From: Verrucomicrobiia bacterium
GTDB lineage: Bacteria; Verrucomicrobiota; Verrucomicrobiia; Opitutales; Cerasicoccaceae
Assembly (NCBI GenBank): GCA_030432235.1
Contig: JAUIHT010000001.1
Span: 1,364,001-1,428,000, forward strand
DNA length: 64,000 nucleotides
Direction: 5' to 3'
Shown here one piece after another: positions 51,893-59,585 of the stretch. The notes under the pieces were generated by a model. That model searched no databases and had not been told where the DNA came from. It saw nothing but the letters and a program-made list of their open reading frames with translations. The translations under genes and the position numbers were made by a program. How positions within the stretch are numbered: the first letter of the stretch is position 1; the number at the start of each line of letters is the position of its first letter.

Positions 51893-52828
51893 GTGTCTGA
51901 GGAGCAACAGTCCGAGGTGAAAGAGCCTACGTGCGTGGGGCAGTTTCTTCTGCATTTGGAGAAGGAGCGACGGCTGTCTCCGCGCACGGTGCGCAACTAC
52001 GGGCAGGCTATCCGCGCCATAGCCCAGTGGCTGAAGGAAAACGGCTGGGATGGCGAGTTTGGCAGCGTCCGCCCGGCGCAGGTCCGGCGCTATCTGTTGT
52101 ATTCGCAGGATAAAGGCTGGGACCGTCGCACGCTGCGCCTGCATTTCTCCGGTTTGCAGACTTTCTACAAGTACTTGCGTCGACAGGGACTGGCCGAAAC
52201 AAACCCCCTGACCGGCCAGGCACTACCCAAGCTGGAGAAGAAGCTGCCGAAATTCCTCACCGAGACGCAGATGAAAAAGCTGCTCGATGGCCCCACACGT
52301 CTGCTGGCGAAGGGTGACATAGACGAGTTTCAGGCGCTGCGTGATCGCTTGTCTATGGAGCTGCTTTACGGCGGTGGACTGCGCGTGAGCGAGCTGGTGG
52401 CGCTTAACCATGGCGATATCGATCTCGGCGATGGTGTTGCGAAGGTACTCGGCAAGGGCGGCAAGGAACGCTATTGTCCATTGGGGAAAGTGGCCATTGA
52501 GGTTTACCGTGTCTATCGCGAGCGCTACGCCAAAGGGCAGGGCAGGGAGGCCGCGATTTTGACCAACAGTCCCGGCGGTGGCCGCCTGACCACGCTCTCC
52601 GTACAGCGAATGCTGAAGGTGTACCTGCGCGAGGCTGAACTGCCACTGGACCTGACCCCGCACAAGCTCCGCCATTCCTTCGCCACGCATTTGCTCGACC
52701 GCGGCGCGGACTTGCGCACCGTGCAGGAGCTCCTCGGCCACGCCAGCCTTTCCACCACACAGGTCTACACGCACCTGAGCGTAGCCCGGCTGAAGGAAGC
52801 CCACGCCCGCGCGCATCCCAGAGCCTGA
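51893..52828 (+). CDS. Tyrosine recombinase of XerC/XerD type
   Basis: 311 residues from a GTG at 51893. The N-terminal SAM-like domain (about 15-105) is followed by the catalytic domain with Arg164 (GGLRVSEL), Lys188 (LGKGGKER), His257 and Arg260 (HKLRHSFATHLL), His283 (LLGHASLSTTQ) and Tyr292 (VYTH). All six active-site residues are present. Length and sequence fit the chromosome-dimer resolution enzymes. It is not beside any element, so a housekeeping role is likely; XerC versus XerD is not decided. Confidence 0.93.
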   Translation: MSEEQQSEVKEPTCVGQFLLHLEKERRLSPRTVRNYGQAIRAIAQWLKENGWDGEFGSVRPAQVRRYLLYSQDKGWDRRTLRLHFSGLQTFYKYLRRQGLAETNPLTGQALPKLEKKLPKFLTETQMKKLLDGPTRLLAKGDIDEFQALRDRLSMELLYGGGLRVSELVALNHGDIDLGDGVAKVLGKGGKERYCPLGKVAIEVYRVYRERYAKGQGREAAILTNSPGGGRLTTLSVQRMLKVYLREAELPLDLTPHKLRHSFATHLLDRGADLRTVQELLGHASLSTTQVYTHLSVARLKEAHARAHPRA

Positions 52829-52844
52829 GGCGATATATAATAGT

Positions 52845-53339
52845 ATGAAACCCCAAGTTCGCAATATCCTCATCGGAATCGCCATTGCCGTGGTGGCTTA
52901 CTTTGCATGGCAAATCTTCATGGGCGAAGACGCCGAGACAGAAATCAATCATCAGCTGGACAGGTTGGAGGAAATCGCACTCAAGACCGGCAAGGAAACG
53001 ACGTTCCAGTCATTTGGAAGTGCCAAAAAGGCGGCGGGTTTCGTTATTGAAAAGCCCTATATCGAACTGCTTCCCGGTATGCGCCCTATCGACAGCCGCG
53101 ATTCTCTCGCCGGAGCCTTGACGGCGTCGCGCGGACGTGTTGATACCTTGGAGGTTAATTTTACCAACCGCAGCATCGACGTGGCGGACTCCGGTGACCG
53201 CGCGCTGGTCCTCGTGCGTGCTTCGGCCAAGGGGCAAGCCTTCGGCGAGAAGCAATCCTACTCTGCGAAGTACCGCATGGAGTGGGAGGAGGTTGACGGC
53301 GAGTGGCTCATCGTGCGTGTCGAGCGTCTCGACGACTAG
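52845..53339 (+). CDS. Hypothetical membrane-anchored protein
   Basis: 164 residues. NILIGIAIAVVAYFAWQIF (about 7-25) is a single membrane anchor. The rest, with FTNRSIDVADSGDRALVLVR and YRMEWEEVDGEWLIVRVERL, has the alternation and closing strand seen in small NTF2-like folds, but this is a guess. It follows the recombinase gene by 16 bases. It is similar in plan to the protein at 54118-54513. Confidence 0.65.
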   Translation: MKPQVRNILIGIAIAVVAYFAWQIFMGEDAETEINHQLDRLEEIALKTGKETTFQSFGSAKKAAGFVIEKPYIELLPGMRPIDSRDSLAGALTASRGRVDTLEVNFTNRSIDVADSGDRALVLVRASAKGQAFGEKQSYSAKYRMEWEEVDGEWLIVRVERLDD

Positions 53340-53364
53340 ATGGTGTGGAGTAATCAGCTTTAAC

Positions 53365-53397
53365 TTTTTCGTGTCCTTTCGCTTCTTTCGTGGTTAA
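53365..53397. repeat. Half of a dispersed repeat (TTTCGTGTCCTTTCGCTTCTTTCGTGG type)
   Basis: TTTCGTG and CTTTCGTGG frame a run of TTTCG-steps directly before the pcp start. Only one arm is present. Confidence 0.5.
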
Positions 53398-53407
53398 TAA
53401 CAGCCCC

Positions 53408-54076
53408 ATGAAAAAAGTACTCCTGACGGGCTTCGACGACTGGGCGGGTAGCAACGCCAATCCCGCCGGTGGGGTGGCGCGCGCGCTCGACGGTGAAACC
53501 ATCTCAGGGGCCACGGTCAAGGCGCATATCGCTCCGTCGGTCTTCGCGGAGATGATACCTTCGGTCACGCCGGTTATCGACGAGTGGCAGCCGGACATCG
53601 TTATCTCTATGGGCGAGTACAACGGCCGCACGATGATCACGCTTGAGCGCATCGCGCAAAACATCATCGACGCCACCCGCTATGGGATGGGGGACCCTGC
53701 GGGCGCTCAGCCGCAGGACCAGCCTGTTGCTGCCGATGGCCCCGTCGCCTATCGTACGACATTGCCTATTCGCGCCATGACGCTTGCCATGCGCAAGGCG
53801 GGTGTCCCGGCTGACATCTCCGACACCGCCGCGACCTTTGGCTGCAATCTGCTCATGTATGGGGTGCTTCACCACATCGCGAAGAACAAGCTGCCCATTC
53901 GCGCAGGTTGGGCGCACCTGCCGTCACTGCCTGAGACGGCGGCCCTGGACAAAAACGTCGGTTTGCCCAGCATGGCTTTGGAGACGCAGGTCAAGGGCCT
54001 TCGTGCCGCTATCGCCGCCGCCGTCGAACACGAAGTGGATGTTTCTGATCCCGTTGCAGGTCGTTTGCAGATTTGA
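53408..54076 (+). CDS. pcp: Pyroglutamyl-peptidase I (peptidase C15)
   Basis: 222 residues from ATG 53408. KVLLTGFDDWAGSNANPAGG is the usual start; Glu80 (ITLERIAQN), Cys146 (ATFGCNLLMY) and His170 (GWAHLPSLP) form the catalytic triad. It removes N-terminal pyroglutamate from peptides in the cytoplasm. It lies between two small membrane-anchored hypothetical genes of similar plan. Confidence 0.93.
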   Translation: MKKVLLTGFDDWAGSNANPAGGVARALDGETISGATVKAHIAPSVFAEMIPSVTPVIDEWQPDIVISMGEYNGRTMITLERIAQNIIDATRYGMGDPAGAQPQDQPVAADGPVAYRTTLPIRAMTLAMRKAGVPADISDTAATFGCNLLMYGVLHHIAKNKLPIRAGWAHLPSLPETAALDKNVGLPSMALETQVKGLRAAIAAAVEHEVDVSDPVAGRLQI

Positions 54077-54117
54077 GTCGTTCAGGATGTCGTTTGTTGC
54101 TTACCATCTGAGACACG

Positions 54118-54513
54118 TTGAAAACCACTAAGCAAGTTGGGCTCTATGCCGCAGTGATCGTTGTTGGTCTGATGGTCCTGGCCTATACTGCTGTTTCCAT
54201 TGAGCAAAGCAGGAAGGAGAAAGTGAATATACGCCATGATGCCGAATGGTTTTTCCAATCCCTGGTGATAGGCAATGAAGTCGGCGCTGCTATACATCTG
54301 CAATACATGGCCATGTCTCCGGAAGAGCTGGCCGAAGCACTCAAGGCTCATGGCAAGGTGATAGCTGAGACGGAATTTTCTGACCTGGATGTTACCTACG
54401 AATATGACGATGAGGCCAGGCTGGCGGTTCTTAAACTGGAAGACGATGTGGTCATTCGGTTGCACCAAGCTCAAAAAGGCCGGGAGCATTGGACTATCTA
54501 TGATATTCAATAA
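54118..54513 (+). CDS. Hypothetical membrane-anchored protein
   Basis: 131 residues from a TTG at 54118. VGLYAAVIVVGLMVLAYTAV (about 7-26) is the anchor. The outside part is acidic and ends LHQAQKGREHWTIYDIQ. It shares with the protein at 52845 an N-terminal anchor and a closing strand, but identity is low. No function can be given. Confidence 0.6.
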   Translation: MKTTKQVGLYAAVIVVGLMVLAYTAVSIEQSRKEKVNIRHDAEWFFQSLVIGNEVGAAIHLQYMAMSPEELAEALKAHGKVIAETEFSDLDVTYEYDDEARLAVLKLEDDVVIRLHQAQKGREHWTIYDIQ

Positions 54514-54536
54514 TCCTGCCTTTTGTACCGGTAGAA

Positions 54537-55202
54537 TTATTCGCCAATAATAACCGCATCGCCCAGGAACTTCGGGCCACGATGGAGAACATACAGGTCG
54601 AGCACCATCTTCACGCGGGCGAGGTATTCACGGATGCGCGTTGTGGTGCCGTCGTGGCCAGAGACGTCACGGGCCACAACGCCGAGAACTTCCACTCCAC
54701 GGGACTTGCCGATGCATATCGCGCGACGCACGTGGAATTCCTGCGAGACCACGATTAGCTTTTCCTGACCGAAGACCTCCTTGGCGCGTACGATGGAATC
54801 CAGCGTGCTGAAGCCTGCGTAGTCGCGCACCACGCGCTCGCCGGGCACGCCATGTTCAGCCAACGCCTCCATCATTTCCGTGGGCTCGTCGTAATCGACG
54901 CGTGAGTTGTCGCCGCTGACGAGCAGGTAGTCGACCTTGCCGGATTGATAGAGCTCAACGGCTTTGGCGATGCGGTATTGGAAAAACAGGTTCTCCCGCC
55001 CGTCGGACAAGTAGCGTGAGCAGCCCAATACCAAGCCGACCTTGGCATTCGGGATGTCCGAGGCCGTGTAGATCGAGTCCTCGCTGTGCGCATCCGCCCA
55101 CTTCGATACCGTCATGGTCCCTGCGATGAGTAAGACCAAGGCAAGGAGCGCCAGCATACAGAGCTTTTTCTTCGATTTCAGTAATGTATGTTTAATGCCC
55201 AC
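54537..55202 (-). CDS. SanA/YdcF-like (DUF218) membrane protein
   Basis: 221 residues. One membrane segment (about 16-34) is followed by VGLVLGCSRYLSDGRENLFF, DYLLVSGDNSRVDYDEPTEM, DYAGFSTLDSIVRAKEVFG and LIVVSQEFHVRRAICIG, the ordered DUF218 motifs in the SanA form. SanA proteins affect envelope barrier function. The active site faces the periplasm. Confidence 0.85.
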   Translation of the reverse strand: MGIKHTLLKSKKKLCMLALLALVLLIAGTMTVSKWADAHSEDSIYTASDIPNAKVGLVLGCSRYLSDGRENLFFQYRIAKAVELYQSGKVDYLLVSGDNSRVDYDEPTEMMEALAEHGVPGERVVRDYAGFSTLDSIVRAKEVFGQEKLIVVSQEFHVRRAICIGKSRGVEVLGVVARDVSGHDGTTTRIREYLARVKMVLDLYVLHRGPKFLGDAVIIGE

Positions 55203-55245
55203 GGTAAGTGGTGGGATACTGGCAGGTCATGACGAAAACGTCAAA

Positions 55246-55267
55246 GCGTGTTTCCAACAAAACACGC
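55246..55267 (-). terminator. Probable hairpin terminator after the PEP-CTERM gene
   Basis: On the minus strand GCGTGTTT pairs with AAACACGC with a 6-base loop, then TTTGACGTTTT. The U run is interrupted, so efficiency is uncertain. Confidence 0.45.
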
Positions 55268-55269
55268 CC

Positions 55270-55818
55270 TTATCGTCTGCGCCACCACAGGGCGAGTCCG
55301 AGGATGCCGAGGCCGAGCAGGGCGGCATTGGTGGCGGGCTCGGGCACCTGCACGGCGTTGAAGATGACGGAGTTGCCGCCATTGAAAGAGGTGTAGGTGG
55401 CGTTCTGACCGTCGGTTAGCCCAAGATCGGCCAGCGATGTACTGGCAAAGGTCAGACTGCCGTTAATCGCTTGCCCTTGCACATAACCGGCAACGCCGCT
55501 GATTCTATTGGTGGCGAAGATGATTGGATCGCCTGCCACACTGGTGGGGTCCGCCTCATTCCAGGCAAAGGTGGAACCAGAAAAGGTGTCACTGGTGTTC
55601 ACAAACCAACCGTTGACGTTGTAGAAATTTGCAGAGTCGATGCCGGCGTAGGTCAGCAGGGATTGGGTGACTGCGTTGAAGCTATCCCAGGCGCCGGAAT
55701 AGCTGGCGACGGTGTCGCCGGTGGTGATGTCATACTCGAAGGTGAGGCTGATGGCTCCGAAGGCGCTTGTGGCCAGGCTCAGTGAGGCGAGAACGGCGAT
55801 AAACAGAGTATTTTTCAT
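55270..55818 (-). CDS. PEP-CTERM sorting-domain protein (1 of 3)
   Basis: 182 residues. A signal peptide (LFIAVLASLSLATSAFG, cleavage near 21) is followed by a beta-rich mature part and a C-terminal VQVPEPATNAALLGLGILGL then ALWWRRR. The PEP motif, hydrophobic helix and basic end mark it for exosortase processing. No exosortase gene is in the window. An AACCCCTACTGTTACC stretch lies 23-42 bases upstream of the start. Confidence 0.9.
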   Translation of the reverse strand: MKNTLFIAVLASLSLATSAFGAISLTFEYDITTGDTVASYSGAWDSFNAVTQSLLTYAGIDSANFYNVNGWFVNTSDTFSGSTFAWNEADPTSVAGDPIIFATNRISGVAGYVQGQAINGSLTFASTSLADLGLTDGQNATYTSFNGGNSVIFNAVQVPEPATNAALLGLGILGLALWWRRR

Positions 55819-55978
55819 GATGGTCAGTATTAGGTTTTTGTATAGGTAACAGTAGGGGTTTATGCCTCAGGGACTATTTGGCCAGTTTTTTTGTTCTGTG
55901 AGCCTCAAAAAATGATGCATTCTCACTATCATCATTAATGGAGGTTGAGCGGCTCGATGATGCGAACGGGCAGAGCTT

Positions 55979-57166
55979 CTACATCCCGGTAAACTTCAGC
56001 CTGCGCATCAGGTAGGGCCAGGCGAGCAGGACGCCGCCGGGGAGCAGCAGGGCACAGAGGCCGAAGGCCGTGATGGGCTCGAACCAGCCGCCGGTGGTGA
56101 AGGCCATGCAGGCGGCCCCGGCCAGGAAAAGCGTGAAGATGATGGTGGACGAGGCCGCGCCGATGTCGCGCTCCACCTGTTCGAGGATGAGGTGGTTGCT
56201 CAGGGGGCGGCTGATGCCGGCGAAGAAGCCGAAAATCAGGACACTCCCGGCGAAGGCCAGGAGGTGCAGCGGGGCAACGGTAAGCAGGAGCACGCCGGAG
56301 GTCACGCAGCCGATGAGGCTGGCCAGCAGCAGCTTTTGGTCACTGAACACCTTGATGAGGCGGGTACAGGTATAGGAGCCTGATATCGTCCCGATGGGCA
56401 TGACCGCGAAAAAGAGGGCGAAGGCACGTTCGCTCAGGCCGAAGTGCTCCATGTAGACCAGGCTGGCGATGCCGACGTACCCGAAAAGCGGCGCGATGAA
56501 GAAACACATGCTGAAGTTGGCCAGGACGAAGTTGCGGTTGCGTGCCAGCCGACCGTAGCGGCTGAGCGCCGCTGTTATACCGCCCTGCTCGCGGGTAGCC
56601 GAGCTTTCATCGAAAAGGAACCAGGCGAGCGAGAACTGGATCAGGGCGGCCAGGGCCAGCAGCCAGAAAATGGTCTGCCAGGGCGCGATCTGCATGATGA
56701 GGGCACCGACGGAAGGGGCCACCATGGGAGCAATTGACACGATGATGCCTATCCAGGCGAGGATATGCTGGCGCACGCGGCCCTCGTAGCGATCGCGGCA
56801 GTAGGCGAGGGTCATCGAGGAAGGCGCGGCAGCGGCTATGCCCTGTAAGACACGGAAGATGATGATGCCGGTGGGTCCGGTGGCCAGCGCGCAGGCCACG
56901 GAGGCCAGGGAAAAGAGCATGAGACCGCCGAGCAGGATGGGACGGCGGCCAAAGCGGTCCGAAATGGTGCCGCAGACGAGCAGGCTGACACTGAAGGCGG
57001 CAAACCACAGTACGAGGGAGAGATTAACCGTGCTCAGCGGCGCGTTCCACTGCTCTGCCAAGTGGGGAATCGCCACCAGGTACATATCCGTGGAGAGCGG
57101 CGGCAAGGCGCTCATCAAGGCCAGGAAAACGATGCGCCCTACGCCTGCTGGTTTGGCTGTGCTCAT
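55979..57166 (-). CDS. Bcr/CflA-type multidrug MFS transporter
   Basis: 395 residues from ATG 57166. ALPPLSTDMYLVAIPHLAEQ is the Bcr/CflA motif in helix 1 (PxxxDMYLPA), and SDRFGRRPILLGG is MFS motif A. RVLQGIAAAAPSSMTLAYCRD is motif B with its Arg. Twelve membrane helices are expected. It exports drugs or small metabolites with proton coupling. Confidence 0.9.
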   Translation of the reverse strand: MSTAKPAGVGRIVFLALMSALPPLSTDMYLVAIPHLAEQWNAPLSTVNLSLVLWFAAFSVSLLVCGTISDRFGRRPILLGGLMLFSLASVACALATGPTGIIIFRVLQGIAAAAPSSMTLAYCRDRYEGRVRQHILAWIGIIVSIAPMVAPSVGALIMQIAPWQTIFWLLALAALIQFSLAWFLFDESSATREQGGITAALSRYGRLARNRNFVLANFSMCFFIAPLFGYVGIASLVYMEHFGLSERAFALFFAVMPIGTISGSYTCTRLIKVFSDQKLLLASLIGCVTSGVLLLTVAPLHLLAFAGSVLIFGFFAGISRPLSNHLILEQVERDIGAASSTIIFTLFLAGAACMAFTTGGWFEPITAFGLCALLLPGGVLLAWPYLMRRLKFTGM

Positions 57167-57325
57167 TGCAAAAACCACCAATGGAGCACGGAATGGACGC
57201 GCTGACAAGTCGCGCGTATGACACAAGCGTCAGCCTCTGGCAGGGATTGAGCCCGCGGTCGTTTTAAACAGGATGGAATCGAAGCAGCGCTTGCTCTGAA
57301 GGCGTCAAAGCTATCTACTCGCTCC

Positions 57326-57874
57326 ATGGGAAAGGTATTTGAAGTCATCGATGAAAAGTTAGCCGAGTGGATCGGCCAGCAGCGAATGTTCTTCGTGGCT
57401 ACCGCGCCGCTCTCTGCGGACGGCCTCGTGAACGTTTCGCCAAAGGGCTACGATTCGTTTCGCATTCTCGACGAGCATACCGTGGCCTACCTTGACCTGA
57501 CCGGGAGTGGGGTGGAGACCATTTCCCACCTCAAGGAAAACGGTCGTATCACGATTATGTTCTGCGCCTTCGAGGGAGGGCCAAAGATTTTGCGGCTGTA
57601 TGGTAAGGGCGAGGCCCTGGAGCTCGGCACACCGGAATACGATGCCTTGATCGGGAACTTTGAGGAAATTGTCGGTGCGCGCGCCATCATCAAGGTCAAC
57701 GTTACCCGCATTGCGGACTCCTGCGGCTTCGCCGTGCCGTTCATGGATTTCAAAAGCGAGCGCGATACCTTAAAGGTGTATGCGGATAGGGAAGGCCCCG
57801 AGGGAATGGTGGCCTACCGTCAGAAGAAAAACATGCATAGCCTCGATGGGCTACCTGGCTACTCAGGGAAGTAG
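57326..57874 (+). CDS. Pyridoxamine 5'-phosphate oxidase-like flavoprotein
   Basis: 182 residues. FFVATAPLSADGLVNVSPKG and GSGVETISHLKENGRITIMF followed by LRLYGKGEAL are the typical start, middle and third blocks of the PPOx-like split beta-barrel family that binds FMN. The C-terminal part from SCGFAVPFMDF is longer than the minimal domain. The substrate is unknown. The VOC gene follows after 25 bases. Confidence 0.85.
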   Translation: MGKVFEVIDEKLAEWIGQQRMFFVATAPLSADGLVNVSPKGYDSFRILDEHTVAYLDLTGSGVETISHLKENGRITIMFCAFEGGPKILRLYGKGEALELGTPEYDALIGNFEEIVGARAIIKVNVTRIADSCGFAVPFMDFKSERDTLKVYADREGPEGMVAYRQKKNMHSLDGLPGYSGK

Positions 57875-57899
57875 GTGCCACTTTTTTAGAAACACTATC

Positions 57900-58280
57900 A
57901 TGAAAATCAAAGAAGCCGCCTTTGTTGCCTACCCGGTGACGGACCTCACCCGCGCCCGTGCGTTTTACGAAAAAGTCCTCGGCCTGACCGTTGGTGAGCT
58001 GGACCATGAGATATCCTCCATGCCGGGCAAGCACTGGGTCGAGTACGAGCTGGGCAACGTCACGCTCGCGCTTTCCAATGCTTGGGAGCCGTCCGGCCAG
58101 AGCGGGCCGACCCTCGCGCTGGAAGTGGACGACTTCGACGCCGCCATGGCCGAGCTCAAGGATGCGGGGGTAACCATAGTGATGGAAAAACTGGAGTCTC
58201 CTTTCTGCTACTTCGGGCTCATCACCGATCCCGACGGTAACAGCCTGACCATCCACCAGCGCAAGCCAGGGCATCACTAA
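57900..58280 (+). CDS. VOC family protein (glyoxalase/bleomycin resistance fold)
   Basis: 126 residues from ATG 57900. AFVAYPVTDLTRARAFYEKV is the first beta-alpha unit, LALEVDDFDAAMAELKDAGV the second, and FGLITDPDGNSLTIHQRK the final strand with its metal-binding Glu position replaced (GNSLTIHQ). Two beta-alpha-beta-beta-beta units are present. Isomerase, dioxygenase or drug-binding roles are all possible. Confidence 0.86.
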   Translation: MKIKEAAFVAYPVTDLTRARAFYEKVLGLTVGELDHEISSMPGKHWVEYELGNVTLALSNAWEPSGQSGPTLALEVDDFDAAMAELKDAGVTIVMEKLESPFCYFGLITDPDGNSLTIHQRKPGHH

Positions 58281-58289
58281 GTAGCTTCG

Positions 58290-58922
58290 ATGAGCCCAAC
58301 AAATCCCGAGGTCGATGACTACCTGCGCGTTGGCTGTGGGCGTTGCGAATTGGTCGGCACGCCCGAGTGCAAGGTGCAGAGCTGGCAGCCCGAGTTGCGG
58401 CGGTTGCGCGAAATTCTCCTCGATAGCGGGCTGACTGAGGAGCGCAAGTGGGGCTCGCCCTGCTATACCTTTGAGGGTAGCAATATCAGCATGCTCGGTT
58501 CGCTACGGGAAAGCTGCACACTTAGCTTCTTCAAAGGTGCGCTGCTCAAAGACCCCAAGGGCATCCTGCAAAAGCCCGGCGAGAACTCCCAATCCGCGCG
58601 GGTTATCCGCTTTACCGAAGTCGCGCAAATCGATGCCGTGAAGAACGACCTGCGCGCCTACATCGCCGAGGCCATCGACGCCGAGAAGCAGGGCCTCAAG
58701 GTGGAGTTCAAAAAGAACCCCGAGCCCATGCCGGAAGAACTCATCGCCGCCCTCGACGCCGACCCTAAGTTGAAAACCGCCTGGGAGGCGCTCACCCCCG
58801 GGCGTCAACGTGGCTACATCCTGCACATCTCCGGCGCCAAGCAATCCGCTACCCGCACCACCCGCATCAAAAAGTGGGCCCCGCAGATCATGCGGGGCAA
58901 AGGCATGCACGATAGGGGCTAG
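58290..58922 (+). CDS. YdeI/DUF1801-type protein
   Basis: 210 residues. LREILLDSGLTEERKWGSPCYTFEGSNIS with SFFKGALLKDP is the DUF1801 core. The C-terminal PMPEELIAALDADPKLKTAW and LTPGRQRGYILHISGAKQSATRTTRI are the YdeI (OmdA) region. The combination is common in soil bacteria. It ends with the motif TAGGGGCTAGGGGC also found at the ABC-F tails. It lies nine bases after the VOC gene. Confidence 0.82.
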   Translation: MSPTNPEVDDYLRVGCGRCELVGTPECKVQSWQPELRRLREILLDSGLTEERKWGSPCYTFEGSNISMLGSLRESCTLSFFKGALLKDPKGILQKPGENSQSARVIRFTEVAQIDAVKNDLRAYIAEAIDAEKQGLKVEFKKNPEPMPEELIAALDADPKLKTAWEALTPGRQRGYILHISGAKQSATRTTRIKKWAPQIMRGKGMHDRG

Positions 58923-58937
58923 GGGCTTGCCTGTCTG

Positions 58938-59513
58938 TTATTCGGCCTGGGTGCTCCGTTGGCGGCGCCGATACCAAGCCAGGGCTGCAACAGGCATAGC
59001 AATAAGCACAGTGGCTATTCCAGGCTCGGGCACATAATTTAGAGTGTAATCACCGATCTTGGGGCCAATATCACTGCCGCTTGTTCCCCAAAATACATCT
59101 CCGCTGGAGACCACAGGCAGCGGCTGGCCGGTATCCGTTGTCCAGGCGAAGGAACTGCCGGTCACGGTCCAGAGGCCGGTTTCGCTGAAAGTGCCGTCAA
59201 ATTGGATTAGTAAATAGTGTACGCTATTGACCGTCTCCCGTCCGCCTATGGAGCTGCTAGGCGATAAGCTGTCAAAGGTCAGGTCTCCGGAGCCAGAAGT
59301 GGCGGTGCGCTCGGAGTTGCTATGCTGCGCGATATACAAGGTGCCTTGGCCTCCATCGGGAGCGGTCACCGTGTCTGGATCGAAGTCGCCGGAAATTGTC
59401 AGGCTCAATTCTTGCGTGTTCGCCTCATGAATAAATGCAAGAGACGCCAAGCCATACAGGCACTGGCTCGAAAGGGAGACGGCGAGAAGAGAGACAAAAG
59501 TGAGCAGCCGCAT
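58938..59513 (-). CDS. PEP-CTERM sorting-domain protein (2 of 3)
   Basis: 191 residues from ATG 59513. A signal peptide (LLTFVSLLAVSLSSQCLYG) is followed by a beta-rich region and NYVPEPGIATVLIAMPVAAL then AWYRRRQR. The mature region is unlike the other two PEP-CTERM proteins. It faces the DUF1801 gene. An AACCCTACTACTAAAGG stretch lies about 40-58 bases upstream. Confidence 0.88.
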   Translation of the reverse strand: MRLLTFVSLLAVSLSSQCLYGLASLAFIHEANTQELSLTISGDFDPDTVTAPDGGQGTLYIAQHSNSERTATSGSGDLTFDSLSPSSSIGGRETVNSVHYLLIQFDGTFSETGLWTVTGSSFAWTTDTGQPLPVVSSGDVFWGTSGSDIGPKIGDYTLNYVPEPGIATVLIAMPVAALAWYRRRQRSTQAE

Positions 59514-59585
59514 AATATAACTGAAGTTAATTACCATTAGGAATGGTTCAAGCCTTTAGTAGTAGGGTTTTCGGTCTAGGCTGTA

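Noticed and set aside
51893-52828. Tyrosine recombinase as the integrase of a local mobile element
   Set aside because: Length and motifs fit housekeeping XerC/XerD, and it sits among conserved genes with no attachment repeats around it.
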